Numbered from the stretch's first letter, positions 26,149 through 35,788 are shown. The stretch: 64,000 nucleotides of DNA from Tsuneonella suprasediminis (GCF_003605755.1 NZ_RAHJ01000022.1:186001-250000); one strand, 5' to 3'. The notes: generated by a model from the letters alone, not told the origin. Numbers and translations are program-made.

Positions 26149-28307
26149 CAGAACTCGCTTTGCAGCGATAGCGTGAAGGTGCGTCCGCGCCCGGCGAAGT
26201 AGCGCGAATTGTCGAATGTGCGGACAGTGTCGCTGTCGTAGGTCAGGTAATATTCGTCGAGCGCGTTCTGAATGCCCAGCGAGACCAGACCAAGCCCGGT
26301 GCGATACCCGATGTAGGCGTCGAGCAGGGTATACCCTTCGAAGGCGCTGTCCGCCGGTTGCCCGTCGAACGTGCGCGACAGATAAAACCGGCCCTGCGCC
26401 CGTGCGCTGAAACGGCCACGGGTGAAATCGGCTGCAAGGTTCAGTCGATCCGGCGAGATATTCGCACCGTCGAGATCGGCCTCCAGAATACCGTCTCCGT
26501 TACCGTCTGTCTTGCCGACCAGGTGGCTATAGCCGAAAGACACGTCCAGTCCGGGAACGGGAGTTTGGGTCTTGAGGTTGAGCTCAAGACCTTCGATATC
26601 CACTGGCGCGCGGACGACCTCGAAGATGCCGTCGCTGTTCATCACCAGCCGCGAGCCGAGTTTGCTCGACGACCAGAAATAGCTGGCAGTGGCCTTCACC
26701 GGGCCACGCTCAAGCTCGACGCCCAGTTCCTTGTTATTGGAGATCACCGGTTCGAGTGACAGGAAATCGTCGATATCCACCCCCTCTTCGGAGATGCTGC
26801 GCAGAATGCGGCCAACATCGGCAATGGTGAACCCTTCGGCAAAGCTGCCATATGCGCGCAGACCCTGAATCGGCTCGACGATAACCCCGCCGTTGAAAAG
26901 AGTGCGGCTGAACGAAGGCGATCCGCCTGCGACGAATATGGGGGTGCCGTTATCGCTGTACGATGCCAGCGTGTGGTAATCGTCCACCGTCAGCTTCACA
27001 TCTTCATGGCGCACGCCACCGGCAAGGCGCACGACACCGTCTAGCAGCTTGAGGTTAGCCTGCGCGAAGGGAGCGAGGCTGCGGAATTCGGTTTCGGGCA
27101 CCCAGGCGCGCCCGGTCTGAATCAGGGTCTGTTCGGTCTTGTCGAACAGAGCATCGAAACCGAGGGTGACGACGAGATCGTCAAATCCGGGGATACCCCG
27201 TTCATAAGTTACCTTGCCGCCGACTTTCCGCGACTTGTTGGCGGACTGATCGAAGAGCTGGCCTGTGGGATCGATGGCGGGATCCTGGAAGGTGCTGTTG
27301 ATGTCGCCGCCGAAAAGGTCTCGTGTCCGGTTGTAGAAACCTTGCAGCGTGAAGGTGCCTCCCGCGAGATTCTTGTCCGTCAGTGAGAGGGAAACCATGT
27401 CGGCGGTATTCGATGGCGGATCACCAGGGGTCTGGCCCAGTTCGCTTGATGAAGGCCGACCTTCGGCGCGGTCGCCCGGAACCCTTACATAATGGCCATT
27501 GCCCTGCAGTTCGAAATGATTGGCGACCAGCTCGACGCGGGTGTCCGGACCCAGATCGTATCCGAGACGGCCAAATACCGACCAGCTATCGCTATCCTGA
27601 ATTTCACCTTGTGCGCCATCCACGCCAATGCGTTTGCCTGCCCCGTCGATAAATGCGCCGCGTCGTTCGAACGCACCACCGATTGAGGCGTCGAAAGCGC
27701 CATTGCGCCAGCCCGCCAGAGCGGCGGCTTTACCGCCCAGCGCCTCGCCCGCAAAGCTATCGGACGCAGTTCCTTGCAACAGAGTACGGATAGAAACGCC
27801 ATCTTCCTTAGGCGCGGCTACGGTGACCTGATTGACCACGCCACCCGTGCCGCCAATGCCTTGCAGGGCGTTCGATCCGTAGATCACTTCCACCCGGTCG
27901 ATAAAGAACGGGTCGATGGTATAGCCATCGCGCGAACCGTCGCGAACCGGGGTCGACTGCGGAATGCCATCAATTGCATACAGCGGCGACCGGCCGCGCA
28001 GGCTTTCCCCGGCGCCACTCAGTTTTTCCCGCGTCGGAGAAAACGACGGGAGAAGCGCCGATACCGCGTCAACGGTCGAACCGGAGATGGTCAGCTGGCG
28101 GTTGAATGTTTCCGAATCGAGCACATCGATAGTGAGCGGCAGCGCGCTGGCAGGGAGCTGAGTTCGTGTGGCGGTTACCACGATATCGGACGAAGCGGCT
28201 GCCTCTACCGCGGCATCTCCGTCTGCTTCCGCCGCATCTTGCGCGACAGCCGGTGTGGCAAAGGCGAGAGTGGACACTGATGCGATAAAAAGCCGACCGA
28301 AATGCAT
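26148..28307 (-). CDS. TonB-dependent outer-membrane receptor
   Basis: A 719-residue receptor. The signal peptide ends ATPAVA|Q (about residue 22). The plug domain begins DIVVTATRTQLPASALPLT (44) and includes SLRGRSPLYAIDGIPQ and the VEVIYGSNALQGIGGTGG segment. The 22-strand barrel ends in TFTLSLQSEF, a typical terminal aromatic. With the PepSY_TM partner downstream and a Fur-type box upstream, ferric siderophore or heme uptake is the likely role. No clear TonB-box ligand clue was found. Confidence 0.92.
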   Translation of the reverse strand: MHFGRLFIASVSTLAFATPAVAQDAAEADGDAAVEAAASSDIVVTATRTQLPASALPLTIDVLDSETFNRQLTISGSTVDAVSALLPSFSPTREKLSGAGESLRGRSPLYAIDGIPQSTPVRDGSRDGYTIDPFFIDRVEVIYGSNALQGIGGTGGVVNQVTVAAPKEDGVSIRTLLQGTASDSFAGEALGGKAAALAGWRNGAFDASIGGAFERRGAFIDGAGKRIGVDGAQGEIQDSDSWSVFGRLGYDLGPDTRVELVANHFELQGNGHYVRVPGDRAEGRPSSSELGQTPGDPPSNTADMVSLSLTDKNLAGGTFTLQGFYNRTRDLFGGDINSTFQDPAIDPTGQLFDQSANKSRKVGGKVTYERGIPGFDDLVVTLGFDALFDKTEQTLIQTGRAWVPETEFRSLAPFAQANLKLLDGVVRLAGGVRHEDVKLTVDDYHTLASYSDNGTPIFVAGGSPSFSRTLFNGGVIVEPIQGLRAYGSFAEGFTIADVGRILRSISEEGVDIDDFLSLEPVISNNKELGVELERGPVKATASYFWSSSKLGSRLVMNSDGIFEVVRAPVDIEGLELNLKTQTPVPGLDVSFGYSHLVGKTDGNGDGILEADLDGANISPDRLNLAADFTRGRFSARAQGRFYLSRTFDGQPADSAFEGYTLLDAYIGYRTGLGLVSLGIQNALDEYYLTYDSDTVRTFDNSRYFAGRGRTFTLSLQSEF

Positions 28308-28337
28308 GGAACCTCCTGTGAATGCGAGGCGCCCTAA

Positions 28338-28357
28338 GGATAATGATAATGGATTGC
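28338..28357 (-). promoter_or_regulatory. Fur-type iron box upstream of TonB receptor
   Basis: GGATAATGATAATGGATTGC on the plus strand contains GATAATGATAAT, a close match to two-thirds of the Fur consensus GATAATGATAATCATTATC. It lies 31-50 bases upstream of the receptor start, where it would overlap the promoter. Confidence 0.65.
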
Positions 28358-28423
28358 AATAGCGGTGTAGCGGGGCTGTCTATGCGTACTCTGGTTCAGG
28401 TGAGAACGGCAATAGCAAAGGAA

Positions 28424-28456
28424 AACCCTCGTGCCGGGGGCATTGGCACGAGGGTT
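28424..28456. terminator. Bidirectional intrinsic terminator
   Basis: AACCCTCGTGCC (28424-28435) and GGCACGAGGGTT (28445-28456) form a perfect 12-bp stem with a 9-base loop. The flanks are T-rich in both directions (CCTTTT on plus, TTTCCTTT on minus). It would end transcripts coming from lolA on the minus strand. Confidence 0.85.
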
Positions 28457-28637
28457 CCTTTTGAGCGTTCGTCACGCTGTTGCAGGTGACCCGTTAAGGG
28501 TAGAGGGGGCAACAGGGGGGAAACCGCCCTCTCAAGCCATCCTGCTGCCCTATATGTAGGAACGAGTGCCTTTCAGGTCCATGAACGCATTGTCGCGCTT
28601 TGTCGCAGGATGCGAACGATCCACCCTGTATGCGTTG
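28457..28637 (-). ncRNA. Candidate structured RNA between lolA and the terminator
   Basis: On the minus strand this region, about 180 bases, has several complementary blocks. GGGCAGCAGG (28550-28541) pairs with CCTGTTGCCC (28516-28507) in a 10-bp helix with one G-U, and GTCAC pairs with GTGAC near 28490-28470. GCGTTC pairs at distance with GAACGC close to the terminator. No convincing reading frame is present. It could be a free small RNA or the lolA 3' UTR. I could not match it to 6S, SRP, RNase P or tmRNA. Confidence 0.35.
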
Positions 28638-28638
28638 A

Positions 28639-29307
28639 TTAAGGGCGACGGCCCGAACGGCGCGGATCCTTGAACTTGAATGTGCTGTCCGAAACACTGG
28701 CGCCGTAGCGCTGATTTTTCAGCCGCACGGTTGTGCGATTGTTCTGCGAATCGAGTGCGACCCAGCTCACCAGTTCATATCCGCCAGGGGCCGATGCGTT
28801 GCGGCTGAACACAAGCGTGATAACGCCGTATTCCGGGTGCTTCGGATCGCGCACTTCGACGCCAATCACGTCGTTCGTGCTGGTCGACATCAACTTGCCG
28901 TATTTTTTTACGTCGCGGCTGGGGTCGAGCAACGCACCGAGCGGCGAGCTCTTGATCGGCCAGCGTTGAACCTGATTCACCGCATAATCGATCAGATAGA
29001 GCGAGCTACCATTCGAAACGATCAGCATGTCGGTGCCCTTCGCATATTCGAAGCGAATTTTGCCGGGACGCTTCAGCGTCATCTTGCCGGAAAGCGACTG
29101 CCCCTTGGCATCGGTCTGCACGAAATCGGCAGTCATCGTCGAGATCGCACGAAGCGCCGATACGGCGGTATCGAGCTTGTCTGGGCTGGCGGCCACTGCT
29201 GGCGTCGCCGCCAGAGTGAAAGCAGCACCTGCAGGCAGGGCAAGCGAAAGCGCGCCGACAATGGCGGCGCGCAACGGGACTTTGCGGAATGTGGTCAAGA
29301 TCATCAT
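28639..29307 (-). CDS. lolA: Outer-membrane lipoprotein carrier protein LolA
   Basis: A 222-residue periplasmic chaperone that carries lipoproteins from LolCDE to the outer membrane. The signal peptide is residues 1-39, ending TPAVAA. The mature part has TMTADFVQTDAKGQSLSGKM, then LKRPGKIRFEY, the classic LolA half-barrel start. The C-terminus RSGRRP is basic. Start 29307 (two adjacent ATGs) gives a normal signal peptide; an upstream in-frame codon would add a polar leader that makes no sense for export. It is a single gene with rpmG upstream. Confidence 0.88.
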   Translation of the reverse strand: MMILTTFRKVPLRAAIVGALSLALPAGAAFTLAATPAVAASPDKLDTAVSALRAISTMTADFVQTDAKGQSLSGKMTLKRPGKIRFEYAKGTDMLIVSNGSSLYLIDYAVNQVQRWPIKSSPLGALLDPSRDVKKYGKLMSTSTNDVIGVEVRDPKHPEYGVITLVFSRNASAPGGYELVSWVALDSQNNRTTVRLKNQRYGASVSDSTFKFKDPRRSGRRP

Positions 29308-29371
29308 GCTCCGGTTTATTGCGTCGGAGCCTTGAACCGCCTGTGAACCCAACCGGTTCCGGCCATTCAGC

Positions 29372-29539
29372 TTACTTGATCTTGGCTTCCTTGAATTCGA
29401 CGTGCTTACGCGCAACCGGGTCGTACTTGCGGAACGACATTTTCTCGGTCGTGTTGCGCGGGTTCTTCTTGGTCACATAGAAGAAACCGGTATCGGCGGT
29501 GGAAACCAGCCGGATCTTGACGGTTGCGGGCTTCGCCAT
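29372..29539 (-). CDS. rpmG: 50S ribosomal protein L33
   Basis: A 55-residue ribosomal protein: [20 protein letters not shown], then KKNPRN and KMSFRKYDP, ending EAKIK. It has no cysteines, so it is the zinc-independent form normal for alphaproteobacteria. Length is typical. Confidence 0.95.
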   Translation of the reverse strand: MAKPATVKIRLVSTADTGFFYVTKKNPRNTTEKMSFRKYDPVARKHVEFKEAKIK

Positions 29540-29686
29540 TTTCTTGCGTCCTGATGCGTGCTTGATGGAAGCCCTGCCGGACCTCACAAATACCAAGGGC
29601 GGCACACGTGCGCCGCCCGTCCGGGGCGGCCAATGCTGCAAACGGTGGATAAAGTCAAGTGTCGAGGGAGCGGGCCTGCACTGCGT

Positions 29687-30100
29687 CTACCAATCGATTT
29701 TGCCGCGGTTGGCCTTCACCGTGCCGCGGGATTTCTTTGCCTTAATACGGGCTTCCTTGTTGATTCGATTGAGACGGGTCTTGGCGCGTTTGCGCGGGCT
29801 TTCGTGGGCCTTGCGAATCAGTTCTGCCAGCCTGTCGCGGGCGTCGGCGCGATTCGCTTCCTGTGTGCGAAACCGGCGGGCGGTCAGCACGATTTCGCCC
29901 CCGCTCGTCATCCTGCTGCCCGCCAGCGATCTGAGCCGGGTGAAGACCTGTGGTTGCAGGCGCAGCGCAAACACGTTGAGCCGCAGTTGCACCGCGGTCG
30001 CCACTTTGTTGACGTTTTGCCCGCCTGGCCCGGATGCGGCGATGAAGCTTTCTTCCACCAGCGAAAGCGCACGCTCGACCGTTGCATCGGCATCACTCAT
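29687..30100 (-). CDS. arfB: Alternative ribosome-rescue factor ArfB (YaeJ)
   Basis: A 137-residue peptidyl-tRNA hydrolase that frees stalled ribosomes. The GGQ motif is at residues 26-28 in ASGPGGQNVNKVATAVQLR, and the C-terminal tail (about 105-137) is strongly basic (RKRAKTRLNRINKEARIKAKKSR), which enters the empty mRNA channel. It lacks the other domains of true release factors. Its start overlaps the 3' end of the RluA-type gene by 8 bases, so the two are probably co-translated. Confidence 0.92.
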   Translation of the reverse strand: MSDADATVERALSLVEESFIAASGPGGQNVNKVATAVQLRLNVFALRLQPQVFTRLRSLAGSRMTSGGEIVLTARRFRTQEANRADARDRLAELIRKAHESPRKRAKTRLNRINKEARIKAKKSRGTVKANRGKIDW

Positions 30101-30743
30101 GCGCGAAGCCGAGTTGTGCGAAATCGGGCGGCAGCGGCGATAGGGCAACGACAGGCGATTTGCCCTCGCGCGGAACAACGAGGCCCGCTGCATGGAGCAT
30201 TGTGCGAGGCGCGGTCGCCCGGTTGCCATAGACCGGATCCCCCGCCAACGGCGCGCCGAGACCCGATGCCGCATGGACGCGAATCTGATGCGTGCGCCCG
30301 GTTTCGGGCCGGAACTCGACCAGAGTCAGCCCACCCGCCGACGCGATTTGGCGCCAATGTGTGGTCGCCGGTTTACCCTTCTTCGCCGGGATCATCCGCC
30401 ACCCGGCCTCCGCCGAACTGATTTTGGATAGCGAGAGCGTGATCGTGCCCTCGCTATCGTTCAAGGTGCCTTCCACTATGCCCAGATAGCGCTTTTCGAC
30501 CACGCGATCTTCGAATGCCTTGTTGAACCGCTTGAGCGCTTTTGGATTGCGGGCCAGCAACAGGCATCCCGATGTGTCGGTATCGAGCCGGTGGACAGGC
30601 ACCGGATCGCGCTGGAAGCCCAGCCGCAGTTCGCTGATCCGGTCTGCCAGCGATGCGCCGCCCGCACGCGGACGTTCGAGCGGCAGGCGCGCGGGCTTGT
30701 CGATGACCAGCGCTTCGCCATCTTCATAAAGGATGGGGATCAT
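30093..30743 (-). CDS. RluA-family RNA pseudouridine synthase
   Basis: A 216-residue catalytic-domain-only pseudouridine synthase. The catalytic aspartate is D54 in VHRLDTDTSG, with RYLGIVEG (100s) and GRTHQIRVH (about 150) completing the fold. It lacks the N-terminal S4 domain of RluC/RluD, as do RluA and TruC. The RNA target (rRNA or tRNA) cannot be stated. It overlaps pabBC by 4 bases at its start and arfB at its end, giving a compact minus-strand operon. Confidence 0.85.
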   Translation of the reverse strand: MIPILYEDGEALVIDKPARLPLERPRAGGASLADRISELRLGFQRDPVPVHRLDTDTSGCLLLARNPKALKRFNKAFEDRVVEKRYLGIVEGTLNDSEGTITLSLSKISSAEAGWRMIPAKKGKPATTHWRQIASAGGLTLVEFRPETGRTHQIRVHAASGLGAPLAGDPVYGNRATAPRTMLHAAGLVVPREGKSPVVALSPLPPDFAQLGFAHE

Positions 30744-32536
30744 ATCAGGAGTCTCGCAGGCATCAGTCCGCGCAGGGCGTTACCGATAAAAAAGCCATCC
30801 GTCAGATCATCTAGCGTCAGATTTTCCTCACGCGCGCGGCCTTGATCGATCAGGTGGCGCCGTTGTACACCTGGCAGCAGGCCAAGCGATGCTGGTGGGG
30901 TCAGCAGCATACCGCGCCTTTTCACGAATAGCGAGGTGAAGCAGCCTTCAGTCAGCAGTCCATCGTCTCGCAACAACAGAGCTTCGTCTGCCCCGGCATC
31001 GCGCGCCACTTCACGCGCCGCATCATAGAACGCGCGGTCAGTGGTCTTGTGTCGCAGGCGCCAGTCACCTGAACTGACCGGCAGCGGAAGGATCGCGCAG
31101 GTCAGCGGTCGTTCTGGCGTTTCGGGCAGAGGCGATGCTTCCAGGCCCATCGCGCCGCTGCGGGCCACCAGCAGTCGCACTTTCGATGCCGCATCGAGAT
31201 CGAAACACAGTGCCTGAATCTGATTACGTGCTGCGTGCCGATCAAATGAAAAGCCGAATTCCTCTGCGCTCGCCTTAATTCGTTCAAGATGCAGTTCCAG
31301 CAGCTCAATGCCGGTTTCCGGATCGAACCGCATCGTTTCGATCAGATCGAACGCACCCGCGCTGCGGCGGGCAAAATCGCCTTTCAAAATGCCTTCGCGC
31401 CATTCAGACAGCGCTTCGCTATCGGCCACGATTGCAGAGCCGAGGCCCAGAACCGCGGTGCCCTGTCCGTTTTCAATCTCGGAAAGGCGCAAGGTGCGAA
31501 TGGCCACGTTGAAGGCGGCGTCTCCATCCGGTCCGATGCGGCCGATGGCGCCGCAATATGGCCCGCGCGCATCGCGTTCCACCGAGGCAATCATTTCCAG
31601 TGCCCGGATTTTGGGGGCGCCTGTCACCGATCCGCACGGGAACATCGCGCGGACAAGATCCATCGTGCCCATGCCGGGGGCAAGCCTGGCCTCTACCGTG
31701 GAAACCATCTGATGCACGGTGGGATAGCTTTCGATCGCGAAAGGCGATTCGACCTGCACGCTTCCCGGCACGGCAACCCGGCTGAGATCGTTTCGCATCA
31801 GATCGACGATCATCAGATTTTCGGCCTTATCCTTTTCCGAATTGGCCAGTTCTTCTGCGAGATCGTGATCCTCTTCCAAATTATGTCCGCGTGGGCGTGT
31901 GCCCTTCATCGGTTTGACCCGTGCGGTCTCGCCTTTAAGCGACACGAACAGTTCGGGCGAGAGGCTGAGCAGCCAGTGCTGCCCGTCGAACACCACACCG
32001 CCATAACCCGCCTTCGCATCGCGGCGCAGCGCCGCGTAAAGCGCAAGTGGATCGCCGCGATAGCTGCCGGCGACAGGGAAAGTCAGATTGGCCTGGTAGA
32101 TATCGCCAGCCTGAATCGCATCCTGCATAGCGTCGAACGCTTCGATATAGCCGCCGGTGGACAGCTGTGGATCGAGCGGGCCAAGCGACGCGGTCCCGTC
32201 GGAATTGGCATCCAGCCAGTCTGGCACTCTGTTGGCGGAGATGGTTTCTTCCGCATCGAACAGGCCCAGCCACACCAGCGGTCCGGCAGCACCGCTGCGC
32301 GCATCGGCCAGCGGAGCGAGCCGGGGTTCGAGCGCGAACCCGGCTTCGAATGCGATATAACCCGCGAGAATGCCGCCTTTGCTGATCCGTGTGGTTTCGG
32401 CCGCTTCCAGCACCGATGACACCTCTGCCGGGCGATAGGCGACGAACACTGCGCGCGGATTAGCATAGTGCCGCGCACTGGCGGCACCACTGTCGCGCGC
32501 GTCGTCAAGCAATACGAAAGGGCTGCGTTCTCCCAT
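30740..32536 (-). CDS. pabBC: Fused aminodeoxychorismate synthase component I and aminodeoxychorismate lyase
   Basis: A 598-residue fusion for para-aminobenzoate (folate) synthesis. The first 370 residues are PabB: LSPELFVSLKG, KPMKGTRPRG, and GSVTGAPKIRALEMI with the catalytic lysine, ending LGLGSAIVADS. The remainder is a class IV aminotransferase-fold PabC: FDLIETMRFD, LRHKTTDR with the PLP lysine, and LLTEGCFTSLFV. It converts chorismate plus ammonia to ADC and then to PABA and pyruvate. The amidotransferase PabA is not in the window. ATG 32536 is chosen; an in-frame start at 32566 adds ten residues. Confidence 0.9.
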   Translation of the reverse strand: MGERSPFVLLDDARDSGAASARHYANPRAVFVAYRPAEVSSVLEAAETTRISKGGILAGYIAFEAGFALEPRLAPLADARSGAAGPLVWLGLFDAEETISANRVPDWLDANSDGTASLGPLDPQLSTGGYIEAFDAMQDAIQAGDIYQANLTFPVAGSYRGDPLALYAALRRDAKAGYGGVVFDGQHWLLSLSPELFVSLKGETARVKPMKGTRPRGHNLEEDHDLAEELANSEKDKAENLMIVDLMRNDLSRVAVPGSVQVESPFAIESYPTVHQMVSTVEARLAPGMGTMDLVRAMFPCGSVTGAPKIRALEMIASVERDARGPYCGAIGRIGPDGDAAFNVAIRTLRLSEIENGQGTAVLGLGSAIVADSEALSEWREGILKGDFARRSAGAFDLIETMRFDPETGIELLELHLERIKASAEEFGFSFDRHAARNQIQALCFDLDAASKVRLLVARSGAMGLEASPLPETPERPLTCAILPLPVSSGDWRLRHKTTDRAFYDAAREVARDAGADEALLLRDDGLLTEGCFTSLFVKRRGMLLTPPASLGLLPGVQRRHLIDQGRAREENLTLDDLTDGFFIGNALRGLMPARLLI

Positions 32537-32644
32537 TGCCCCTGCCTTAGCTTCTTCGGCGCGCAAGTCGAGGGTGCTTGACCGTGCAGGGCACGCTGCG
32601 CCATGCGATTACCGGGTCAACCAAATGCCGGAGTATCTTGAGCA

Positions 32645-34219
32645 ATGGGTGAAATCTTTCTCGGTCTGGCTGCCAATGGAGAGAAACAGTATCTCAACCT
32701 TGGCCGTGCCAACCGCCACGGGTTGATCGCCGGGGCGACTGGCACTGGCAAGACAGTGACCTTGCAGGGGTTGGCGGAAAGCTTTTCCGCCGATGGCGTG
32801 CCGGTATTTCTGGCCGATGTGAAAGGCGATCTGTCGGGTATCGCCATGCCGGGCAGTCATGATTTCAAACATGCCGCTTCGCTGGAACAACGGGCGAAGG
32901 ATCTGGGCATGGATGACTATACCTATTCCGATAATCCCGCGATTTTCTGGGACTTGTACGGCGAACAGGGGCACCCGATCCGCACCACTATTTCCGAGAT
33001 GGGGCCACTGTTGCTCGCGCGTTTGCTTGATCTCAACGATACGCAGGAAGGCGTTTTGCAGATCGTGTTTCGTTATGCCGACGATAACGGTTTGCTTCTG
33101 CTCGATTTCAGCGATCTGCAGGCGATGTTGCAATGGTCGGCGGAAAATTGCGGCGTGTTGAGTGGCAAGTATGGCAATGTCACCAAAGCCAGCGTCGGTG
33201 CGATTCAGCGCCAGTTGCTCAGTTTCGAATCGCAAGGGGCCGACCGTTTTTTTGGCGAACCCGCGCTGGAGATCGACGATTTCCTGAAGGTCGATGAAAA
33301 GGGGCACGGGTATATCAACGTGCTGGCCGCCGATCGGCTGATGCAGAGCCCCAAGCTTTATGCCACTTTCCTGCTGTGGTTGCTGGCCGAACTCTTCGAA
33401 ACTTTGCCCGAAGTGGGCGACCCGGAAAAACCCAGGCTGGTGTTCTTCTTCGATGAAGCACACCTGCTGTTCGACGATCCGCCCAAGGCCCTGCTCGACA
33501 AGATCGAGCAGGTGGTCCGGTTGATCCGGTCCAAGGGAGTGGGCGTCTATTTCTGTACGCAGAATCCGATCGATATTCCCGAAGATGTGGCGGGGCAACT
33601 GGGCAACCGTGTACAGCATGCTCTTCGTGCCTTCACGCCGCGCGATCAGAAGGCGATCAAGGCCGCTGCCGATACCTTCCGCATCAATCCCGAACTCGAC
33701 GTGGCAGAGGCCATCACGCAGCTGAAAGTGGGTGAGGGGCTGGTATCGACTTTGATGGCCGATGGCGCGCCGTCTGTCGTCCAGCGCACCCTTATCAAGC
33801 CGCCGCGCAGCCGACTTGGGCCGTTGACTGCGAAAGAACGCGCAATCATCCAGTCGGTCAGCCCAGTCGATGGCAAATACGATACGGCGGTTAATCGCGA
33901 GAGTGCACAGGAAGTGCTCGCCGCCAAAGCTGTCGATGCCGCTGATACCGCCGAAGAAGTGGCGGAGAAGGGCAAGGACGAAGTTGCTAAGCGTTCGCGC
34001 AAGACTACATCGTTGTGGGAACGGGCGGGCAAGGCGGCGATGGGCGCCGCTGCCAGTTCGACCGCCGCGATCGTCGCCGCGAAGATAAGCGGCCGTAAAT
34101 CCAGCGCCAATCCTGTGCGGAGCGCAACAACCAGTGCCGCAGGGACGATTGCGACCAGCTTTGGCGGGCAGATTGCCGGCCGTTTTGTTCGCAACCTGCT
34201 GGGCGGTCTGATGCGGTAA
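32645..34219 (+). CDS. HerA-like ATPase (DUF853 / YjgR family)
   Basis: A 524-residue P-loop ATPase. Walker A is GATGTGKT (residues 29-36) and Walker B is [15 protein letters not shown] (about 265-280); [12 protein letters not shown] and [15 protein letters not shown] follow. The order and length match DUF853, related to HerA/FtsK hexameric translocases, whose cellular role is unknown. The last 60 residues are alanine/glycine-rich, ending [10 protein letters not shown], and may touch the membrane. It is divergent from pabBC with about 110 bases between. Confidence 0.88.
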   Translation: MGEIFLGLAANGEKQYLNLGRANRHGLIAGATGTGKTVTLQGLAESFSADGVPVFLADVKGDLSGIAMPGSHDFKHAASLEQRAKDLGMDDYTYSDNPAIFWDLYGEQGHPIRTTISEMGPLLLARLLDLNDTQEGVLQIVFRYADDNGLLLLDFSDLQAMLQWSAENCGVLSGKYGNVTKASVGAIQRQLLSFESQGADRFFGEPALEIDDFLKVDEKGHGYINVLAADRLMQSPKLYATFLLWLLAELFETLPEVGDPEKPRLVFFFDEAHLLFDDPPKALLDKIEQVVRLIRSKGVGVYFCTQNPIDIPEDVAGQLGNRVQHALRAFTPRDQKAIKAAADTFRINPELDVAEAITQLKVGEGLVSTLMADGAPSVVQRTLIKPPRSRLGPLTAKERAIIQSVSPVDGKYDTAVNRESAQEVLAAKAVDAADTAEEVAEKGKDEVAKRSRKTTSLWERAGKAAMGAAASSTAAIVAAKISGRKSSANPVRSATTSAAGTIATSFGGQIAGRFVRNLLGGLMR

Positions 34220-34339
34220 TGAGCCTGGTGCGCGGCAGAGTGCGCGGGTTGGGCAAGAAAGAGAAGAAGCTGCGCTGAATCACTATCAAGTCTGTTACAC
34301 TTGGCAGAAGGCCCATTTGCGGCCTATTCTTGTTGCAAG

Positions 34340-34918
34340 ATGGCTGAATTCTTCGACGCGCTTACGGAAGACCATATCGCGATGATCGTCGCGCAGCCGG
34401 TGTTTTTCGTCGCCACGGCTGCCGCAGATGCGCGGATCAATCTCAGTCCCAAGGGGCTTGCCGATACGCTTCGCGTTCTGTCACCTACACGAGTCGCCTA
34501 TCTCGATCTGGGGGGATCGGGTAATGAAACCAACGCCCATCTGATGGCTGACGGGCGTATCACAGTGATGGTGTGCAACTTTCAGCAGCCAGCACTGATT
34601 TTGCGGATATACGGCACGGGGCGAGCGGTATTGCCTGCCGACTCCGAATGGGAAGATCTGGCCGCGCATTTCGCGTTGCTGCCCGGCACACGGCAGATTT
34701 TCGATATCGCAGTCGAAAGTGTGCAGACCAGTTGTGGCTGGGGCGTGCCGCTGATGGAATTCGACCGCCAGCGCGAAACACTGACCAAGTATCACCGGCA
34801 GGCCGATCCCGGAGTGTGGAGGGAAAAATACATCGCGCGCAATCGCAGTATCGATGGGCTGCCCGCGCGCCCGACCGACCGCTATATTGCGGGCGAAGCC
34901 GGAACCGTCAGCGAATGA
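34340..34918 (+). CDS. Pyridoxamine 5'-phosphate oxidase-like FMN-binding protein
   Basis: A 192-residue split-barrel flavoprotein-like protein. The core FFVATAAADARINLSPKG (27-45), VAYLDLGGSGNETNAHL and ITVMVCNFQQPALILRIYG (about 75-97) match the PNPOx-like family (Pfam Putative_PNPOx type). True PNPOx residues for pyridoxine phosphate are not evident, so it is unlikely to be PdxH. ATG 34340 follows AAGA and gives the family N-terminus. Substrate unknown. Confidence 0.75.
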   Translation: MAEFFDALTEDHIAMIVAQPVFFVATAAADARINLSPKGLADTLRVLSPTRVAYLDLGGSGNETNAHLMADGRITVMVCNFQQPALILRIYGTGRAVLPADSEWEDLAAHFALLPGTRQIFDIAVESVQTSCGWGVPLMEFDRQRETLTKYHRQADPGVWREKYIARNRSIDGLPARPTDRYIAGEAGTVSE

Positions 34919-34937
34919 TCGGTGTTGGTTGAGCGCA

Positions 34938-35636
34938 GTGCAGCTCACTTTCGCCAGTTATAATATACACAAGGGTGTCGGCATTGACGGCATCCGTGAT
35001 GCCGATCGTATCGTATCGGTGTTGCGGGAAATCGATGCCGATGTAATCGCCTTGCAGGAGTGCGATCGCCGGTTTGGCCAGCGAGTGAGCGTCATAGAGC
35101 GTGCCGCGCTCGACGACACGCCCTGGCGCCCGCTGCCCGTAGCGCGCAGGCCACGCAGTCTGGGCTGGCACGGCAATGCTTTGCTGGTGCGGCGTAGTTT
35201 CAAGCCAGTCGAATCGGAGCCGCTCGTACTGCCCACGTTGGAACCACGCGGGGCCGTGCGGGGCGACTTTTTTGTGGGCGAACGGCGTTTGCGCGTTGTG
35301 GGAATGCACCTAGACTTATCAGGCCTCCGGCGACGGGATCAGATCCGCGCCGTGCTCGATCACGTCGACGATTGCGAGGGTGGGTGTCCAGCGGTGTTGC
35401 TTGGCGATCTCAACCAGTGGGGCAAGGCGAGCGGTGCGATGCGCGAATTCGGTGCCGGGTGGCAATCGCTGGTGCCCGGGCCAAGCTTCCCCAGCCGCAG
35501 ACCGGTGGCCAACCTGGACCGGATTGTCGCATCGCAAGAATGGCGGGTGGTGGAGCATGGTGTCCATCGCAGCGCACTGGCGTCCCAGGCATCGGACCAT
35601 CTTCCCGTCTGGGCGCGCCTCGAATTGCCTGAATAA
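34938..35636 (+). CDS. Endonuclease/exonuclease/phosphatase family protein
   Basis: A 232-residue EEP-fold hydrolase. Motifs: FASYNIHKGVGIDG (metal asparagine), VIALQECD (metal glutamate), GMHLDLSG, LLGDLNQWG (DxN) and SDHLP at the C-terminus. The fold covers nucleases, phospholipases and phosphatases, and this short form, often encoded near phospholipase D genes in alphaproteobacteria, has no assigned substrate. Start GTG 34938 is uncertain; TTG 34929 is possible. It starts about 20 bases after the PNPOx-like gene. Confidence 0.78.
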   Translation: MQLTFASYNIHKGVGIDGIRDADRIVSVLREIDADVIALQECDRRFGQRVSVIERAALDDTPWRPLPVARRPRSLGWHGNALLVRRSFKPVESEPLVLPTLEPRGAVRGDFFVGERRLRVVGMHLDLSGLRRRDQIRAVLDHVDDCEGGCPAVLLGDLNQWGKASGAMREFGAGWQSLVPGPSFPSRRPVANLDRIVASQEWRVVEHGVHRSALASQASDHLPVWARLELPE

Positions 35637-35788
35637 TAGGCAAAAGCCTAATTTTAAGGCATATATGGACAACGTGGATTTCTGGAATCTGCCCGAATGC
35701 ACGTATTTCGGGCAGATTCGCGCGGTTGGCACACCTCTTGCTGAATAGGCCGAGCCGGGATCGTCCGGCGGTCAGCAAGGGGGCAGGG

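Larger units (their letters stand above)
28308..28638. other. Intergenic region of 331 bases without a protein gene
   Basis: The longest gene-free stretch. It holds the Fur-type box (28338-28357), a bidirectional terminator (28424-28456), and between the terminator and the lolA stop a region with strong complementary segments that may encode a structured RNA on the minus strand. Confidence 0.8.

Noticed and set aside
28457-28637. Assignment of the gap RNA to 6S RNA, tmRNA, SRP RNA or RNase P
   Set aside because: None of the conserved sequence marks of these RNAs could be recognised, so it is left as an unnamed candidate.
31289-32419. 376-codon plus-strand frame opposite pabBC
   Set aside because: Shadow of the well-supported PabB coding strand; no recognisable domain.
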